A stretch of DNA of 64,000 nt from Pseudomonas mosselii (GTDB lineage: Bacteria > Pseudomonadota > Gammaproteobacteria > Pseudomonadales > Pseudomonadaceae): assembly GCF_005796105.1 (NCBI RefSeq), contig NZ_VAUO01000006.1, forward strand, positions 248,001 to 312,000, given 5' to 3'. The notes under the pieces were generated by a model. It was not told the origin of the DNA. It worked only from the letters and a program-made list of their open reading frames with translations, and did not search any database. This document shows, piece after piece, positions 1-11,000 of this stretch. Position numbers and translations under genes: made by a program. The first letter of the stretch is position 1. Each line of letters begins with the position of its first letter.

Positions 1-199
1 AGTAGAACGCGCAGCGCCGGCTCACGCCCTCGCCCAATTCCTCGGCATAGAAACCCTCGACCTGATGATCCGGGGTGACTGCGAGCATCAGCGCCTCGTA
101 GCGCCCAGGCTCAAGCGTGGCCGTATCGGCCATTAGCGGAGCGGCAAGGCCCAGCGACAGTACGCTGGCGGCCAGCAAACGGGTGATCCCTGTGTTCAT
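1..199 (-). CDS. small exported protein, 3' end outside window
   Basis: Partial gene; 66 codons are visible. The start is the ATG at 199-197, one base after the TGA of the muramidase gene (TGA-A-ATG), so the two are translationally coupled. The N-terminus is a clear Sec signal peptide: a basic start (TR), a hydrophobic LLAASVLSLGLAAPL stretch, and likely cleavage after LMA, near residue 24. The mature part begins DTATLEPGRYEALM and has a cysteine near residue 63. I do not recognise the family. An exported small protein coupled to a peptidoglycan hydrolase could be a periplasmic inhibitor or immunity protein, but that is inference from position only. Confidence 0.75.
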   Translation of the reverse strand, partial: MNTGITRLLAASVLSLGLAAPLMADTATLEPGRYEALMLAVTPDHQVEGFYAEELGEGVSRRCAFY

Positions 200-200
200 T

Positions 201-1247
201 TCACTTCTTCCCTTCAAGTGCTTCAAAGGCTTTCTTGATACGCACATCGTAATCGCCGAAATCCTCGCCGTTATAACTGCGCGCCATGCCGGCATAGTCT
301 TTGTTCTTCGCCGCCTTGATAAAGGCCGGGTTCTTCGCGCAAAACCCCAGGAACGCCTTGAGTTGCTGCCCCGCATTGATTTTCATCGCGGCGGCAAACT
401 CGAATACGGTTTTATAGCCACACGAAGCAAAGTTGAAACCCATGATCTGAAACATGCCCCAGGAGGCCGACATCAACGCCGCTTCCTGATCCAGACCAAA
501 TGCCGTTGCCATGGTTTCCCAGGCCTTGGTCTGGTCCTTGTTGTTGGTCTGCCACTGCGGGCCGGCCTTCTTCTTGTAGATATACGACAGCAGCGGGTGG
601 GTCTGGTCGTACTTGTGCTTGGTATAGCGCCGGAAGATATGCCCTTCGAAGGCAATCACCGGCAATTTCGCCGGCCCAAACCCCGAGCGCCCGCCCGACT
701 CCACCGTGGCGAACGCCTTGACCAGGTTGGCGCTAATGCCATTGCCCAGCTGCGCGGCAGCGTTCTGGAAATCCGTATCGCTCAGGGTCGTGCCACCGTC
801 GCAGGTGGCCTGCAGGATCATATCGCGGTTGCGCCGCTCGGCCTCGATCATCGCCCGCGCCCGCGCCAGGTAGTGGTTGACCGTGGCCTGGACCATGTCG
901 CCAGTGCTGTTGCCGAACACATTGGCGAAGGTCGGCAGGCGCAAGCTGGGGTTGAGCTTGACCGGCACCCGCACGGCCTGCTCGATCAGGCTGTTGAAGG
1001 TCCGCCCGGCCGGGTCTACCACGCCGTCAGGGTGGGCATACTTGAGCTGACGGAACTGATATTGGCTGATGCACTGCACTAACTGGCTGTCGCAGCGGCC
1101 ATTTTCAGCCATCGGAAAACCCAACCTGGGATTGACCAAGTTGAACAAGTATTGAATACATTGAACATCGGCCGGCAAGTTGCGCGCTTTACCCGGCGTG
1201 CCTACCGAAGCCGTGATGAGACTGGGCAAACCTTGCAGGCTTTTCAT
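201..1247 (-). CDS. N-acetylmuramidase family protein (DUF3380)
   Basis: 348-aa protein. The N-terminal 110 residues or so resemble a peptidoglycan-binding-like helical region. The C-terminal half is an N-acetylmuramidase (DUF3380, lysozyme-like) domain, with AFATVESGGRSGFG carrying the likely catalytic glutamate, the ALMSASWGMFQIMGFNF core and the ARSYNG motif near the end. The family cleaves the glycan backbone of peptidoglycan and is known from phage endolysins and secreted effectors. No signal peptide is visible, so it would need a holin, type VI secretion or lysis to reach the wall. No other phage genes adjoin it. It is followed directly by a small exported protein, as expected for an effector-immunity pair, but no VgrG, Hcp or PAAR gene is in view. 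Confidence 0.8.
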   Translation of the reverse strand: MKSLQGLPSLITASVGTPGKARNLPADVQCIQYLFNLVNPRLGFPMAENGRCDSQLVQCISQYQFRQLKYAHPDGVVDPAGRTFNSLIEQAVRVPVKLNPSLRLPTFANVFGNSTGDMVQATVNHYLARARAMIEAERRNRDMILQATCDGGTTLSDTDFQNAAAQLGNGISANLVKAFATVESGGRSGFGPAKLPVIAFEGHIFRRYTKHKYDQTHPLLSYIYKKKAGPQWQTNNKDQTKAWETMATAFGLDQEAALMSASWGMFQIMGFNFASCGYKTVFEFAAAMKINAGQQLKAFLGFCAKNPAFIKAAKNKDYAGMARSYNGEDFGDYDVRIKKAFEALEGKK

Positions 1248-1494
1248 TGTATACGTCCTTGTTCGTCAGCGAAGTTGATATCACTTTAATATCATTCCAT
1301 TGCCACATTCATACTTTGAAACATGTGGCTGGCGGAAACTAACAAGGCGGTTTTGAGTTGTCCAGAGGGGACGTCGAGCAGTGTGATGTGATGCAAGGGT
1401 GTGGGGCGAAAATTCGGGATGTGCGCAGGGTGACAGGCACAGAGGCTGGCAATGGCTTTGAGTGGGTATTAAGGAGAGGTGAAGCGAGGGAGAG
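1248..1494. other. intergenic, no gene seen
   Basis: Upstream region of the muramidase gene. The ORFs here have non-coding composition and overlap the 4.5S-like sequence beyond. No confident promoter or terminator was found. It contains CTAACAAGGCGGTTTTGA (1339-1356), nearly repeated at 3012-3028 just past the IS. Confidence 0.4.
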
Positions 1495-1571
1495 ATGGAG
1501 GCAACCCCACCAGCCACACCCTGGCACTCGATGTTCCCGCTATGGCTGCTCCCTTCCGGGCCTGACCAGGT
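1495..1571. repeat. 77-bp direct repeat, left copy (putative att site)
   Basis: Identical to 3960-4036 except T instead of C at 1522. It corresponds to the 3' half of the 4.5S RNA gene. Together the two copies bound about 2.4 kb containing integrase and transposase sequence, as expected for an integrative element that recombined into the RNA gene. Confidence 0.7.
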
Positions 1572-1616
1572 GGCATCCACGGATGCAGGGTAATCGTTGC
1601 AGGCCTTATGGGGCAA
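1497..1616 (-). ncRNA. second 4.5S (SRP) RNA copy, divergent 5' half
   Basis: The minus strand carries the SRP RNA core CTGGTCAGGCCCGGAAGGGAGCAGCC-type sequence (about 1546-1571) with the GGAAGG apical loop and AGCAGCC internal-loop segment bound by Ffh. Its 3' half (1495-1571 on the plus strand) matches the complete ffs copy at 3960-4036 with one mismatch (position 1522). The 5' arm differs but keeps GGGTAATCG (1588-1596) and a CCCCA that pairs with the 3' TGGGG. Relative to the other copy it has a net 12-nt insertion containing a perfect mini-hairpin at 1573-1586 (GCATCC-AC-GGATGC). No promoter as good as that of the other copy is visible. It is either a decayed duplicate or an element-borne attachment copy. 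Confidence 0.7.
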
Positions 1617-1736
1617 TGGTTTCAGGCTGATGGAGTTCCGATAGTTCTACCGTGTGAACACGAGGCTCGGGCAAGGTGACACCAGAGGTGTGGCTGGAAT
1701 TGGTCCACTCGCTTGTTCCACTCTGGTGTTCCACTC

Positions 1737-1946
1737 ATGGCCTACATCATCCGCCGCCAAGCTGCCTATTACCTGAACTTGCGGCTACCCAAGCACCTAT
1801 TCCCGAAACGGTCCACTCTTCGTCTTTGCCTGAACATCCGAGAGCGCCAAACCGCAATGTTTCTGGCAGCTTCGCTGACAGAGCAAGTCCTGCGACACCT
1901 AGGGATTCTCCGATCAAGTCAGCACAGGCCATCTGACCTGTGCTGA
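1737..1946 (+). pseudogene. truncated site-specific integrase, N-terminal fragment
   Basis: 69 codons starting MAYIIRRQAAYYLNLRLPKH, which resembles the DUF6538-type N-terminal domain of phage/element tyrosine recombinases (aromatic-rich, R-x-P-K-H pattern, then SLTEQVLRHL). A complete integrase would be 350-600 aa. The reading frame ends at 1946, immediately before the IS5-type element, and no catalytic R-H-R-Y domain follows in any frame. It lies about 120 bp from the 4.5S repeat and reads away from it, the usual arrangement of an integrase beside its att site. The family call rests on N-terminal resemblance only. Confidence 0.5.
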
Positions 1947-1988
1947 AATAGCCCTCCGTCCAACTGCCTTCTACAAGCCCGCCATTCC

Positions 1989-2939
1989 ATGAGCCAGATG
2001 AGCTTTTCCGATTTCGAGTATGCCGGTAAGCGCAAGCAAACCCGTCGCGAGCGTTTCCTGGCTGAGATGGAACAGGTGGTGCCGTGGAGCGGTTTGGTGG
2101 CATTGATAGAGCCGCATTACCCGAAGGCGGGCGGCGGCCGCAAGCCGTACCCACTGGAAACCATGCTGCGCATTCACCTGCTGCAGAACTGGTTCTCGTT
2201 GAGTGATCGAGCCACGGAAGAGGCGCTCTACGAAATCACCTCGATACGCCAATTCGCTCGACTGACGCTCAGCGCTCCGATCCCCGAAGACACCACGATC
2301 ATGAACTTCCGGCACCTACTGGAGAAGCATCAGTTGGCGGCGGGCATTTTGGAAACCATCAACAATTACCTGCGAGGCAAGGGCCTGTCGTTGCGCCAGG
2401 GCACCATCGTCGACGCCACTATCATCCACGCACCCAGTTCGACCAAGAACAAGGAAGGCAAACGCGATCCTGAAATGCACCAGACGAAGAAAGGCAACCA
2501 GTACTTCTTCGGTATGAAAGCGCACATCGAAGCCGACGCAGAATCGGGCCTGGTACATCATGTCCATGGCACCGCCGCCAACGTGGCCGATGTGACGGAA
2601 GTTGCCCATCTGTTGCACGGTGGCGAGAACGTTGTCTGTGCTGACGCGGGTTACACCGGCGTAGAGAAACGGCCAGAGCATGAGGGCCGGCCAGTGATCT
2701 GGCAGATCGCTGCGCGACGTAGCACCTACAAGCATTTGAGCAAACGCAGTGCGCTGTACAAGGCCAGGCGCAAGATCGAGCATTCGTTTCGGGTGATCAA
2801 GCGTCAGTTCGGTTATGTGAAGACCCGCTTCCGTGGCCTGGCCAAGAATACGGCGCAATTGACCACCCTGTTCGCACTGTCGAATCTGTGGATGGTACGC
2901 CGGCAATTATTGCCTGCTGCGGGAGAGGTGCGCCCGTGA
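1989..2939 (+). CDS. IS5-family transposase
   Basis: 316-aa full-length DDE transposase. The N-terminal IS5 domain (ERFLAEMEQVVPW, then GGRKPYPLETMLRIHLLQNWFSL) precedes a DDE catalytic core with D142 (TIVDATI), D219 (CADAGYTG) and E264 (RKIEHSFRVIKRQFGY). All three acidic residues and the YREK-like region are intact, so the protein could be active. No frameshift is seen, unlike IS elements that use programmed slippage. The start is the ATG at 1989, directly after the likely left end. Confidence 0.95.
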   Translation: MSQMSFSDFEYAGKRKQTRRERFLAEMEQVVPWSGLVALIEPHYPKAGGGRKPYPLETMLRIHLLQNWFSLSDRATEEALYEITSIRQFARLTLSAPIPEDTTIMNFRHLLEKHQLAAGILETINNYLRGKGLSLRQGTIVDATIIHAPSSTKNKEGKRDPEMHQTKKGNQYFFGMKAHIEADAESGLVHHVHGTAANVADVTEVAHLLHGGENVVCADAGYTGVEKRPEHEGRPVIWQIAARRSTYKHLSKRSALYKARRKIEHSFRVIKRQFGYVKTRFRGLAKNTAQLTTLFALSNLWMVRRQLLPAAGEVRP

Positions 2940-2944
2940 GGGCA

Positions 2945-2971
2945 GAAAACCAAGGCTATGCCTTGGTTTTC
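2945..2971 (+). terminator. hairpin after transposase
   Basis: AAAACCAAGG-CTATG-CCTTGGTTTT forms a perfect 10-bp stem followed by CC. It is nearly symmetrical, so it could stop transcription from either side. Confidence 0.7.
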
Positions 2972-3053
2972 CAATAATCAGCGGCTGAAAATCGGGGTTT
3001 TCGGCATCTCCCTAACAAGCGGTTTTGACACACTCTGGACCCGAAACAGACAT

Positions 3054-3380
3054 TCAGAACCGCAAGTTCGGCTCAATCAGCTCTATCTTTCCCTTTGTGT
3101 ACTCGCTTAGAAAACGAGCTGTTCGCTCCACCAGGTCAGCATCAAACGATCTGATTTTAAGAATGAGGGGGCGATCTGAAATGGGGTCGATGTGTATCTG
3201 CGCCTCGTCTACACCGTCTCTGAGGATCAAGGAAAGCTCCGTCCATTGTGTGTCGTCAGGCGTGCGACTGTCGCCGTCTGAGTCGATATTTGCTTCAGTT
3301 CCCCAGAGATTATCGGCAACCCTACCGTAAGGCGGTCGCTCGTGAGGGTCTACAAGGTAGAAGACTGTCTGATTTAACAT
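3054..3380 (-). CDS. orphan small protein of unknown function
   Basis: 108-aa acidic soluble protein. The start is the ATG at 3380 with an AAGGA Shine-Dalgarno seven bases upstream (CAAAGGATGCTGC-ATG). It has a mixed alpha/beta composition (TELSLILRDG, ILKIRSFDADLV, ARFLSEYTKGKIELI) with no signal peptide or membrane segment. I recognise no family. It lies alone in the accessory segment between the two 4.5S copies, on the strand opposite the transposase. Size, acidity and isolation would suit an orphan immunity-type protein, but nothing in the sequence proves this. Confidence 0.6.
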   Translation of the reverse strand: MLNQTVFYLVDPHERPPYGRVADNLWGTEANIDSDGDSRTPDDTQWTELSLILRDGVDEAQIHIDPISDRPLILKIRSFDADLVERTARFLSEYTKGKIELIEPNLRF

Positions 3381-3959
3381 GCAGCATCCTTTGCAATCGT
3401 TTAGTCGTCTGCTTTTGACCGATAGCTGCCTGTCGCGAAGGGCAGCAATGGGTCGGTTAGCGACGGTCTACCCTCGACCGTCGCTTTAGATGCTCAGACC
3501 TCCGTCTGATCTGCCATCTCCAAGGCATCGTCGACTTAGGTGAGGCTTTAAGGTCCGCAGAATCTACAGATCCTGGCTGCTGGTCGAGGGATGAAAAGCA
3601 AGGTAAGGGATCGATATCTGCGACATACATTCCTTTGCATTCGGGGATTATGCTCGCTGGGTTGAGACCCACCGGACAGCAAGTGCATGCCGCCAGCAAC
3701 GGAAAATCAACAAAGCGATAACGCAATCGCAGCCAGCTGATCGGACTTCAGCACCGACGCCGCGACCCGGATAGTAGCTTATTGCCACATAAATTTTTGC
3801 AGGTCAATTGCGAGGTGTGAGCGATTACGATTTGGAGTTTGGGCAGGAAGCCCATGAGAAGGTTGACTAGAGCGCAGTGAGCAACTTAGGTGTACTAAGG
3901 CACTGGTCCACTTCGAGATTTTTAGCGAGAAAGGTCCTTTAGAATTAAGGACTTACATA
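3381..3959. other. gene-poor accessory segment with hairpins
   Basis: 579 bp without a convincing gene; the 89-codon minus-strand ORF at 3457-3726 has no recognisable start context or family. GC is lower than the flanks. There are two adjoining hairpins: GCTGCC...GGCAGC at about 3424-3446, and a perfect 10-bp stem AGCGACGGTC-TACCCTC-GACCGTCGCT at 3459-3485. The remainder up to the 4.5S RNA shows nothing I can name. Confidence 0.5.
3459..3485. terminator. perfect 10-bp inverted repeat
   Basis: AGCGACGGTC and GACCGTCGCT separated by 7 bases, followed by TTTAGA on the plus strand. It is terminator-like without a long U tract and may belong to a structured repeat together with the hairpin just upstream. 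Confidence 0.4.
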
Positions 3960-4036
3960 ATGGAGGCAACCCCACCAGCCACACCCCGGCACTCGATGTT
4001 CCCGCTATGGCTGCTCCCTTCCGGGCCTGACCAGGT
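3960..4036. repeat. 77-bp direct repeat, right copy (putative att site)
   Basis: Partner of 1495-1571, differing only at 3987. It is the 3' half of the intact 4.5S RNA gene. Confidence 0.7.
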
Positions 4037-4073
4037 TGACGGGTAATCGATGCGGGGGGACCGGTGGGGTCAC
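3965..4073 (-). ncRNA. ffs: 4.5S RNA of the signal recognition particle
   Basis: The RNA folds as one long hairpin: ACCCCACC at the 5' end pairs with GGTGGGGT at the 3' end, then CCCC/GGGG, GCA-CGAT with ATCG-TGC, and TTACCCG with CGGGAA, leading to the CAGG...GGAAGG...AGCAGCC apical domain conserved in bacterial SRP RNAs. It binds Ffh and directs membrane-protein targeting. A strong sigma-70-type promoter lies about 36 nt upstream, implying a 5' leader that would need processing (RNase P in known cases). The complete, self-complementary fold and promoter mark this as the working copy. Exact ends are estimated from the pairing. Confidence 0.9.
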
Positions 4074-4106
4074 CATCACGCAGCTCGTCAGGCGACGAGC
4101 CGCGCC

Positions 4107-4134
4107 ATTGTACCGTTCCGTGGCCAAGATACAA
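4107..4134 (-). promoter_or_regulatory. sigma-70 promoter of ffs
   Basis: Minus strand: TTGTAT (-35) and TACAAT (-10) separated by 16 bp. Predicted start is about 30-35 nt before the mature 4.5S 5' end. Confidence 0.65.
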
Positions 4135-4198
4135 CCGTTGCGAGAGAAAAAAGCATCGTTTCTCAAGGACTTGTGCAGACACTGGCTCTACAGGGAGT

Positions 4199-4313
4199 CT
4201 GTAGGAGCGGCCTTGTGTCGCGATGGGCTGCGTAGCGGCCCCAGGATTTGAGCCTCATGCAAGATCGCCGGGGCTGCTGCGCAGCACATCGCGGCACAAG
4301 GCCGCGCCTACAG
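4199..4313. repeat. REP element pair (GTAGGAGCGGCC family)
   Basis: CTGTAGGAGCGGCCTTGTGTCGCGA faces its inverse ending ...CGGCACAAGGCCGCGCCTACAG, forming a large inverted pair between ffs and the 3' end of ligA. Such REPs stabilise mRNA 3' ends or attract IS elements. The rest of 4074-4386 holds only the ffs promoter. Confidence 0.85.
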
Positions 4314-4386
4314 ATGCAACGCTGGACTCAGGCGTTGCACAATCCTGTGCAAGCGGGTTTGAACCGGACGCGGCGTGCTTGCGAGA

Positions 4387-6923
<2,537 letters not shown>

Positions 6924-7009
6924 AAATGAGTAACCAGCACCAGCCCCGACAGCCCTCTAGCTTGAATCATCGCAGTACGAACCGAGGCTGGGCTCGCCTG
7001 CTCGGGTGT

Positions 7010-7891
7010 TCAGCGCTTCTGGGTCAGTGCGCGGCGCTCGAACTCGACGATGCGCTGGCGGTAGTGCTCGATGGTCTGGGCAGTCAACACGCTGCGTTGG
7101 TCGTCCTTGAGTTCACCGTTGAGTTCGTGGGCGAGCTTGCGCGCGGCAGCCACCATCACGTCGAAGGCCTGCTTGGGATGGCGCGGCCCCGGCAGACCGA
7201 GGAAGAAGCTCACCGCACGGGTGCTGAAGTGGTCGATGTCGTCCAGGTCGAACACGCCGGGCTTGACGGCGTTGGCCATGGAGAACAGCACTTCGCCGTG
7301 ACCGGCCATGCTTTCGTGGCGATGGAAGATGTCCATTTCGCCGAAGCGCAGGCCGCTTTCAAGGATGTTCTGCAGCAGCGCTGGCCCCTTGAAGCCGGCT
7401 TCGTCGCGGGAGATGACGCTGATCACCAGCACCTCTTCCACCGGCGGCAGCTCCTTGGCGGCGTTGCTGGAGGTGGCAAAGCCGCTGTTACGGCTGTTGT
7501 CGGCGGCCAGTTCTTCATCGCCTTCGTCGAACAAGTCAGGCTCACGCGGCTCGGCAGCCAGACTCAAGTCACCCTGCTGAACCTCGTTGTGCTGGCGCTT
7601 GCCACGCTTGGGTTTGCTCGGCCTTGGCTCACGCTCGCGCTCACGGGCCGGGGCGCTCACCGACGGCAGGTCGGTTTCGTCCAGTTCGGGCTCTTTTTGG
7701 GTTTCCAGCACACGGGCCGGGCCCAGCACCTCGGCGCTGCCCTCGTCGTCAGGGGCGTTGGCATAGCTGCGGTCCAGACGGAACTTCAACTTGCCCTTGC
7801 CGCCGCGCATGCGGCGCCAGCCGTCGAAAAGAATACCGGCGATGACAATGATGCCGATGACGATCAGCCACTCGCGCAGACCGATTTCCAT
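7010..7891 (-). CDS. zipA: cell division protein ZipA
   Basis: 293 aa. Bitopic inner-membrane protein that tethers FtsZ at the septum. An N-terminal transmembrane helix ([21 protein letters not shown], residues about 5-25) is followed by a basic stretch [12 protein letters not shown], a long charged and Pro-rich linker, and a C-terminal FtsZ-binding domain of about 140 residues ([40 protein letters not shown]). The ATG at 7891 gives the standard N-terminus MEIGLREWL; the 16-residue upstream extension is dropped. Lies downstream of smc on the same strand. Confidence 0.95.
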   Translation of the reverse strand: MEIGLREWLIVIGIIVIAGILFDGWRRMRGGKGKLKFRLDRSYANAPDDEGSAEVLGPARVLETQKEPELDETDLPSVSAPAREREREPRPSKPKRGKRQHNEVQQGDLSLAAEPREPDLFDEGDEELAADNSRNSGFATSSNAAKELPPVEEVLVISVISRDEAGFKGPALLQNILESGLRFGEMDIFHRHESMAGHGEVLFSMANAVKPGVFDLDDIDHFSTRAVSFFLGLPGPRHPKQAFDVMVAAARKLAHELNGELKDDQRSVLTAQTIEHYRQRIVEFERRALTQKR

Positions 7892-8084
7892 GTAATCCCG
7901 TGCCTCTATAAAAAATATGCTTGAAAACAAAGGCTTCAAAGGCCTTTAACACGTGGCGCCAACTCTATGTTCTGACAGGCGTTTTACCCACGCTAGAAAC
8001 AAGTGCCATAAAGCTAGCACGACCAAAGGCAACTTTACACCGTCTGTCGCTCCTGCCAGGGGAAATACCCGCATGATCATGCCG

Positions 8085-11000
8085 TTAGGCGTCGACCATG
8101 GACATCGCTTGCTCCACATCAACTGCAACAAGGCGTGAACAACCAGGCTCGTGCATGGTCACGCCCATCAATTGATCGGCCATTTCCATGGCAATCTTGT
8201 TATGCGTGATGTAGATGAATTGAACGGTTTCACTCATTTCCTTGACCAGGCGGGCATACCGCCCGACGTTGGCGTCGTCCAACGGTGCATCGACTTCGTC
8301 GAGCATGCAGAACGGCGCGGGGTTCAACTTGAAGATGGCAAACACCAGCGCCAGGGCGGTCAGTGCTTTCTCGCCGCCAGACAGCAAATGGATCGTGCTG
8401 TTCTTCTTGCCGGGCGGGCGCGCCATGATTGTCACCCCTGTATCGAGTAGATCTTCGCCCGTCAGTTCCAGATAGGCGCTGCCGCCACCGAAAACTTTTG
8501 GGAAAAGTGCCTGTAATCCGGCATTTATCTGATCAAAGGTATCCTTGAAACGGTTACGGGTTTCCTTGTCGATCTTGCGAATGACGTTTTCCAGGGTCTC
8601 CAGCGCCTCTACCAGATCGGCGTCCTGGGCATCCAGGTAACGCTTGCGCTCGGACTGCTGCTCGTACTCCTCGATGGCCGCCAGATTGATCGCACCCAGG
8701 CGCTGGATACGCGACTCGACCTGTTCCAGCTCCTGTTCGGTGCCCTGTTCACTGGCATCGGCCTCGAGCGTGGCCAACACGCCCTGAAGATCGTAGCCGT
8801 CTACCAGCAGTTGTTCCTGCAACGTTTTGCGCCGTACGTCCAGGCCTTGCGACTCCAGGCGCTGCTGTTCCAGTTGACCGCGCAGCACCTGAGCTTGCTG
8901 CTCAGCCTGGGTGCGCCGACGCTCGGCCTCGCGCAGCGCGCGGTCGGCTTCGTCCATATGCAGGCGAGCCTCGCGCATTTCTTCATCCACGCGCATGCGC
9001 CGCTCAAGCAGCTCTTCGAGCTTCAGACGAAGTTCTTCGAGCGGCGCCTGGCCTTCTTCGAGGTTCAGGTTCAGTTGTTCCTGGCGCTCGCTCAAGCGCG
9101 CGGCCTGTTGCTCGAGACGCTCCAGCGCCTGGCGGGTCGAGTCGTGCTGGGCCCGCAGCGAGCCCAGGCGCACGGCCAGTTGATGGGCGTGATCCTTGTG
9201 CTGGCGTGCCTCCTGGCGAACGCGGTCGAGGCCTTCGCGCAAGGTATCGCGGCGGGCCATCAACTGCTCGCGCTGCTCGGTGTGCTGGGCCATCAACTCC
9301 AGGGCCTCTTGCAGCAGCAGGCGGGCTTCACCCAGCTGTTCGTGCTCGACGGCGCGCTGTTCCTGCAACTCGGCCAGTTCTTCTTCCAGGCGGCGATGGC
9401 GCAGCGCCAACTGTTCGGCACGGGCGCGGCCGGCCGACAGGCGCGCCTTGAGTTCAGCGTGCCGACGGCTTTCATCCTGGCTGCGGCGGCGCAATTGCTC
9501 GCGCTGTTGTTCCTGGTCGAGCTGTTGTTCACGCAGGCGCTGCAACTGCTCATCGCACTGTTCAAGCTGTGCCTGCTGTTCGGCTTGCGCATGGCCCAGG
9601 CGTTCGATTTCCTGGCCACGGGCGAGCACCCCGCCCTGGGCGTCACCGCCACGGCTGACCCGCAGAAAATGCTGGCCGACCCAGTAGCCGTCGCGACTCA
9701 CCAGGCTCTGACCCTGGGCCAGCGACCCGCGCTGGGCCAGGGCTTGCTCGAGGGTTTCCACCGGCCGCACCTGGCCCAACCAGGGCGACAGGTCGGTGCG
9801 CCCCTGGACTTTATCCAGCAAGCTGCCAGGCACTGGCACGCCTTCACTGCCCTCCAGCAACAGGCGCAACTCGCCCTGCTCCAGGTCGTTGAAAGCGAGC
9901 CCGGCGAAGTCGTCGAGCAGCACCGCTTGCAGGTCCGCGCCTAGTACGGTTTCCACCGCCAGCTCCCACCCTGGCTCGACCCGCAGCCCTTCGGCCAGGC
10001 GTGGGCGGTGCTCGAGGCCCTGGCTGCGCAGCCAGTCAGCCGCGCCCGCACCAGGTTCCAGGGCAGCTTGCTGCAGCGCCTCTAGGGACGCCAGGCGCCC
10101 GCCCAGGCGTTGCAGCTCACCCTGCTGTTGCTGCTGAGCCTGCGCGGCTTGCTGCAACTGTTCGCGCACGCCTTCGAGCTGTTCGACGACCTGCTGCTCC
10201 TGCAACTGCAAGTCTTCCAGCAACAGCTCGCAGCTGGCCACCTGCTCGGATAACGCGTCAGTCTCAGCGTCCTGTGGATCCGCACCCAGTTGCGCGTGTT
10301 CTTCGCCCAACTTGCGCTGGCGTTCGGCCAGACGTTCAAGGCTGGCCTCCAACTGCGCCGCCCGCGCCTGTTGCACCTCGGCCTGACGACGCGGCTCGGC
10401 GGAGCGGGTGTTGAAGCTGTCCCACTGCTCTTGCCAGCCGTGCATGCCCAGCTCGGCTTCTTCCAGGGTCGCGGCAGCTTCTTCGGCAGCGGCCAGGATC
10501 AATTCCTGCTCGGGTTCAAGCATGCCCAGCTCTTCACCCAGGGTGGCCAGCAAGGTGCGGTCATGGCCCAAGTGGGATTCGGTTTCAAGACGCGTGCGCT
10601 CGGCTTCCTGGAGATCATCCTGCAACTGGCGCAGGCGCTGCTGGCCGTGCTGAATGCTCTGCTCGACACGGGCGATGTCGCCAGCCACCGAGTAGAACCG
10701 CCCTTGCACCTGGTTGAAACGCTCGGACAATTCGTGGTGGCCATCACGCAGGCGTTCGATGCTGGCGTCGGCGTTACGCTGCTCGGCCACCAGGGCCTCG
10801 AAGGCGATCGACTGGTCACCAATCACCGTCTCGCGCTGGCGCACGCGTTCGTCCAGCTCGCGCCAGCGCAATGCCGACAGGCGCGCCTTGAGCTGGCGCT
10901 CCTGGGCCTTGTACTCGCGGTATTTTTCAGCGGCCTGGGCCTGACGATGCAGGCGTTCGAGCTGACGTTCGAGTTCGTCGCGCAGGTCAGTCAGGCGCGC

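Larger units (their letters stand above)
1940..3010 (+). mobile_element. IS5-family insertion sequence (approximate limits)
   Basis: The element is defined by the transposase gene at 1989-2939, with an intrinsic-terminator-like hairpin directly after it. I could not fix the terminal inverted repeats by eye, so the ends are approximate: the left end falls where the integrase fragment stops and the right end lies beyond the hairpin. It appears to have inserted into the integrase gene or to have caused loss of its 3' part. Confidence 0.6.

Noticed and set aside
1248..1257. TTGTATACGT next to the muramidase start
   Set aside because: Only eight of ten bases match the palindrome and symmetry is lost; probably chance.
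1281..1616. 111-codon minus-strand ORF upstream of the muramidase
   Set aside because: Overlaps the 4.5S-like RNA and has non-coding composition.
1339..3029. CTAACAAGGCGGTTTTGA at 1339 and CTAACAAGCGGTTTTGA at 3012 as a possible IS or element boundary
   Set aside because: Short, with an indel, and not at a consistent position relative to the transposase or the 77-bp repeats. Noted but not used.
3457..3726. 89-codon minus-strand ORF in the accessory segment
   Set aside because: No Shine-Dalgarno, no family, and it runs into the inverted repeat at 3459-3485.
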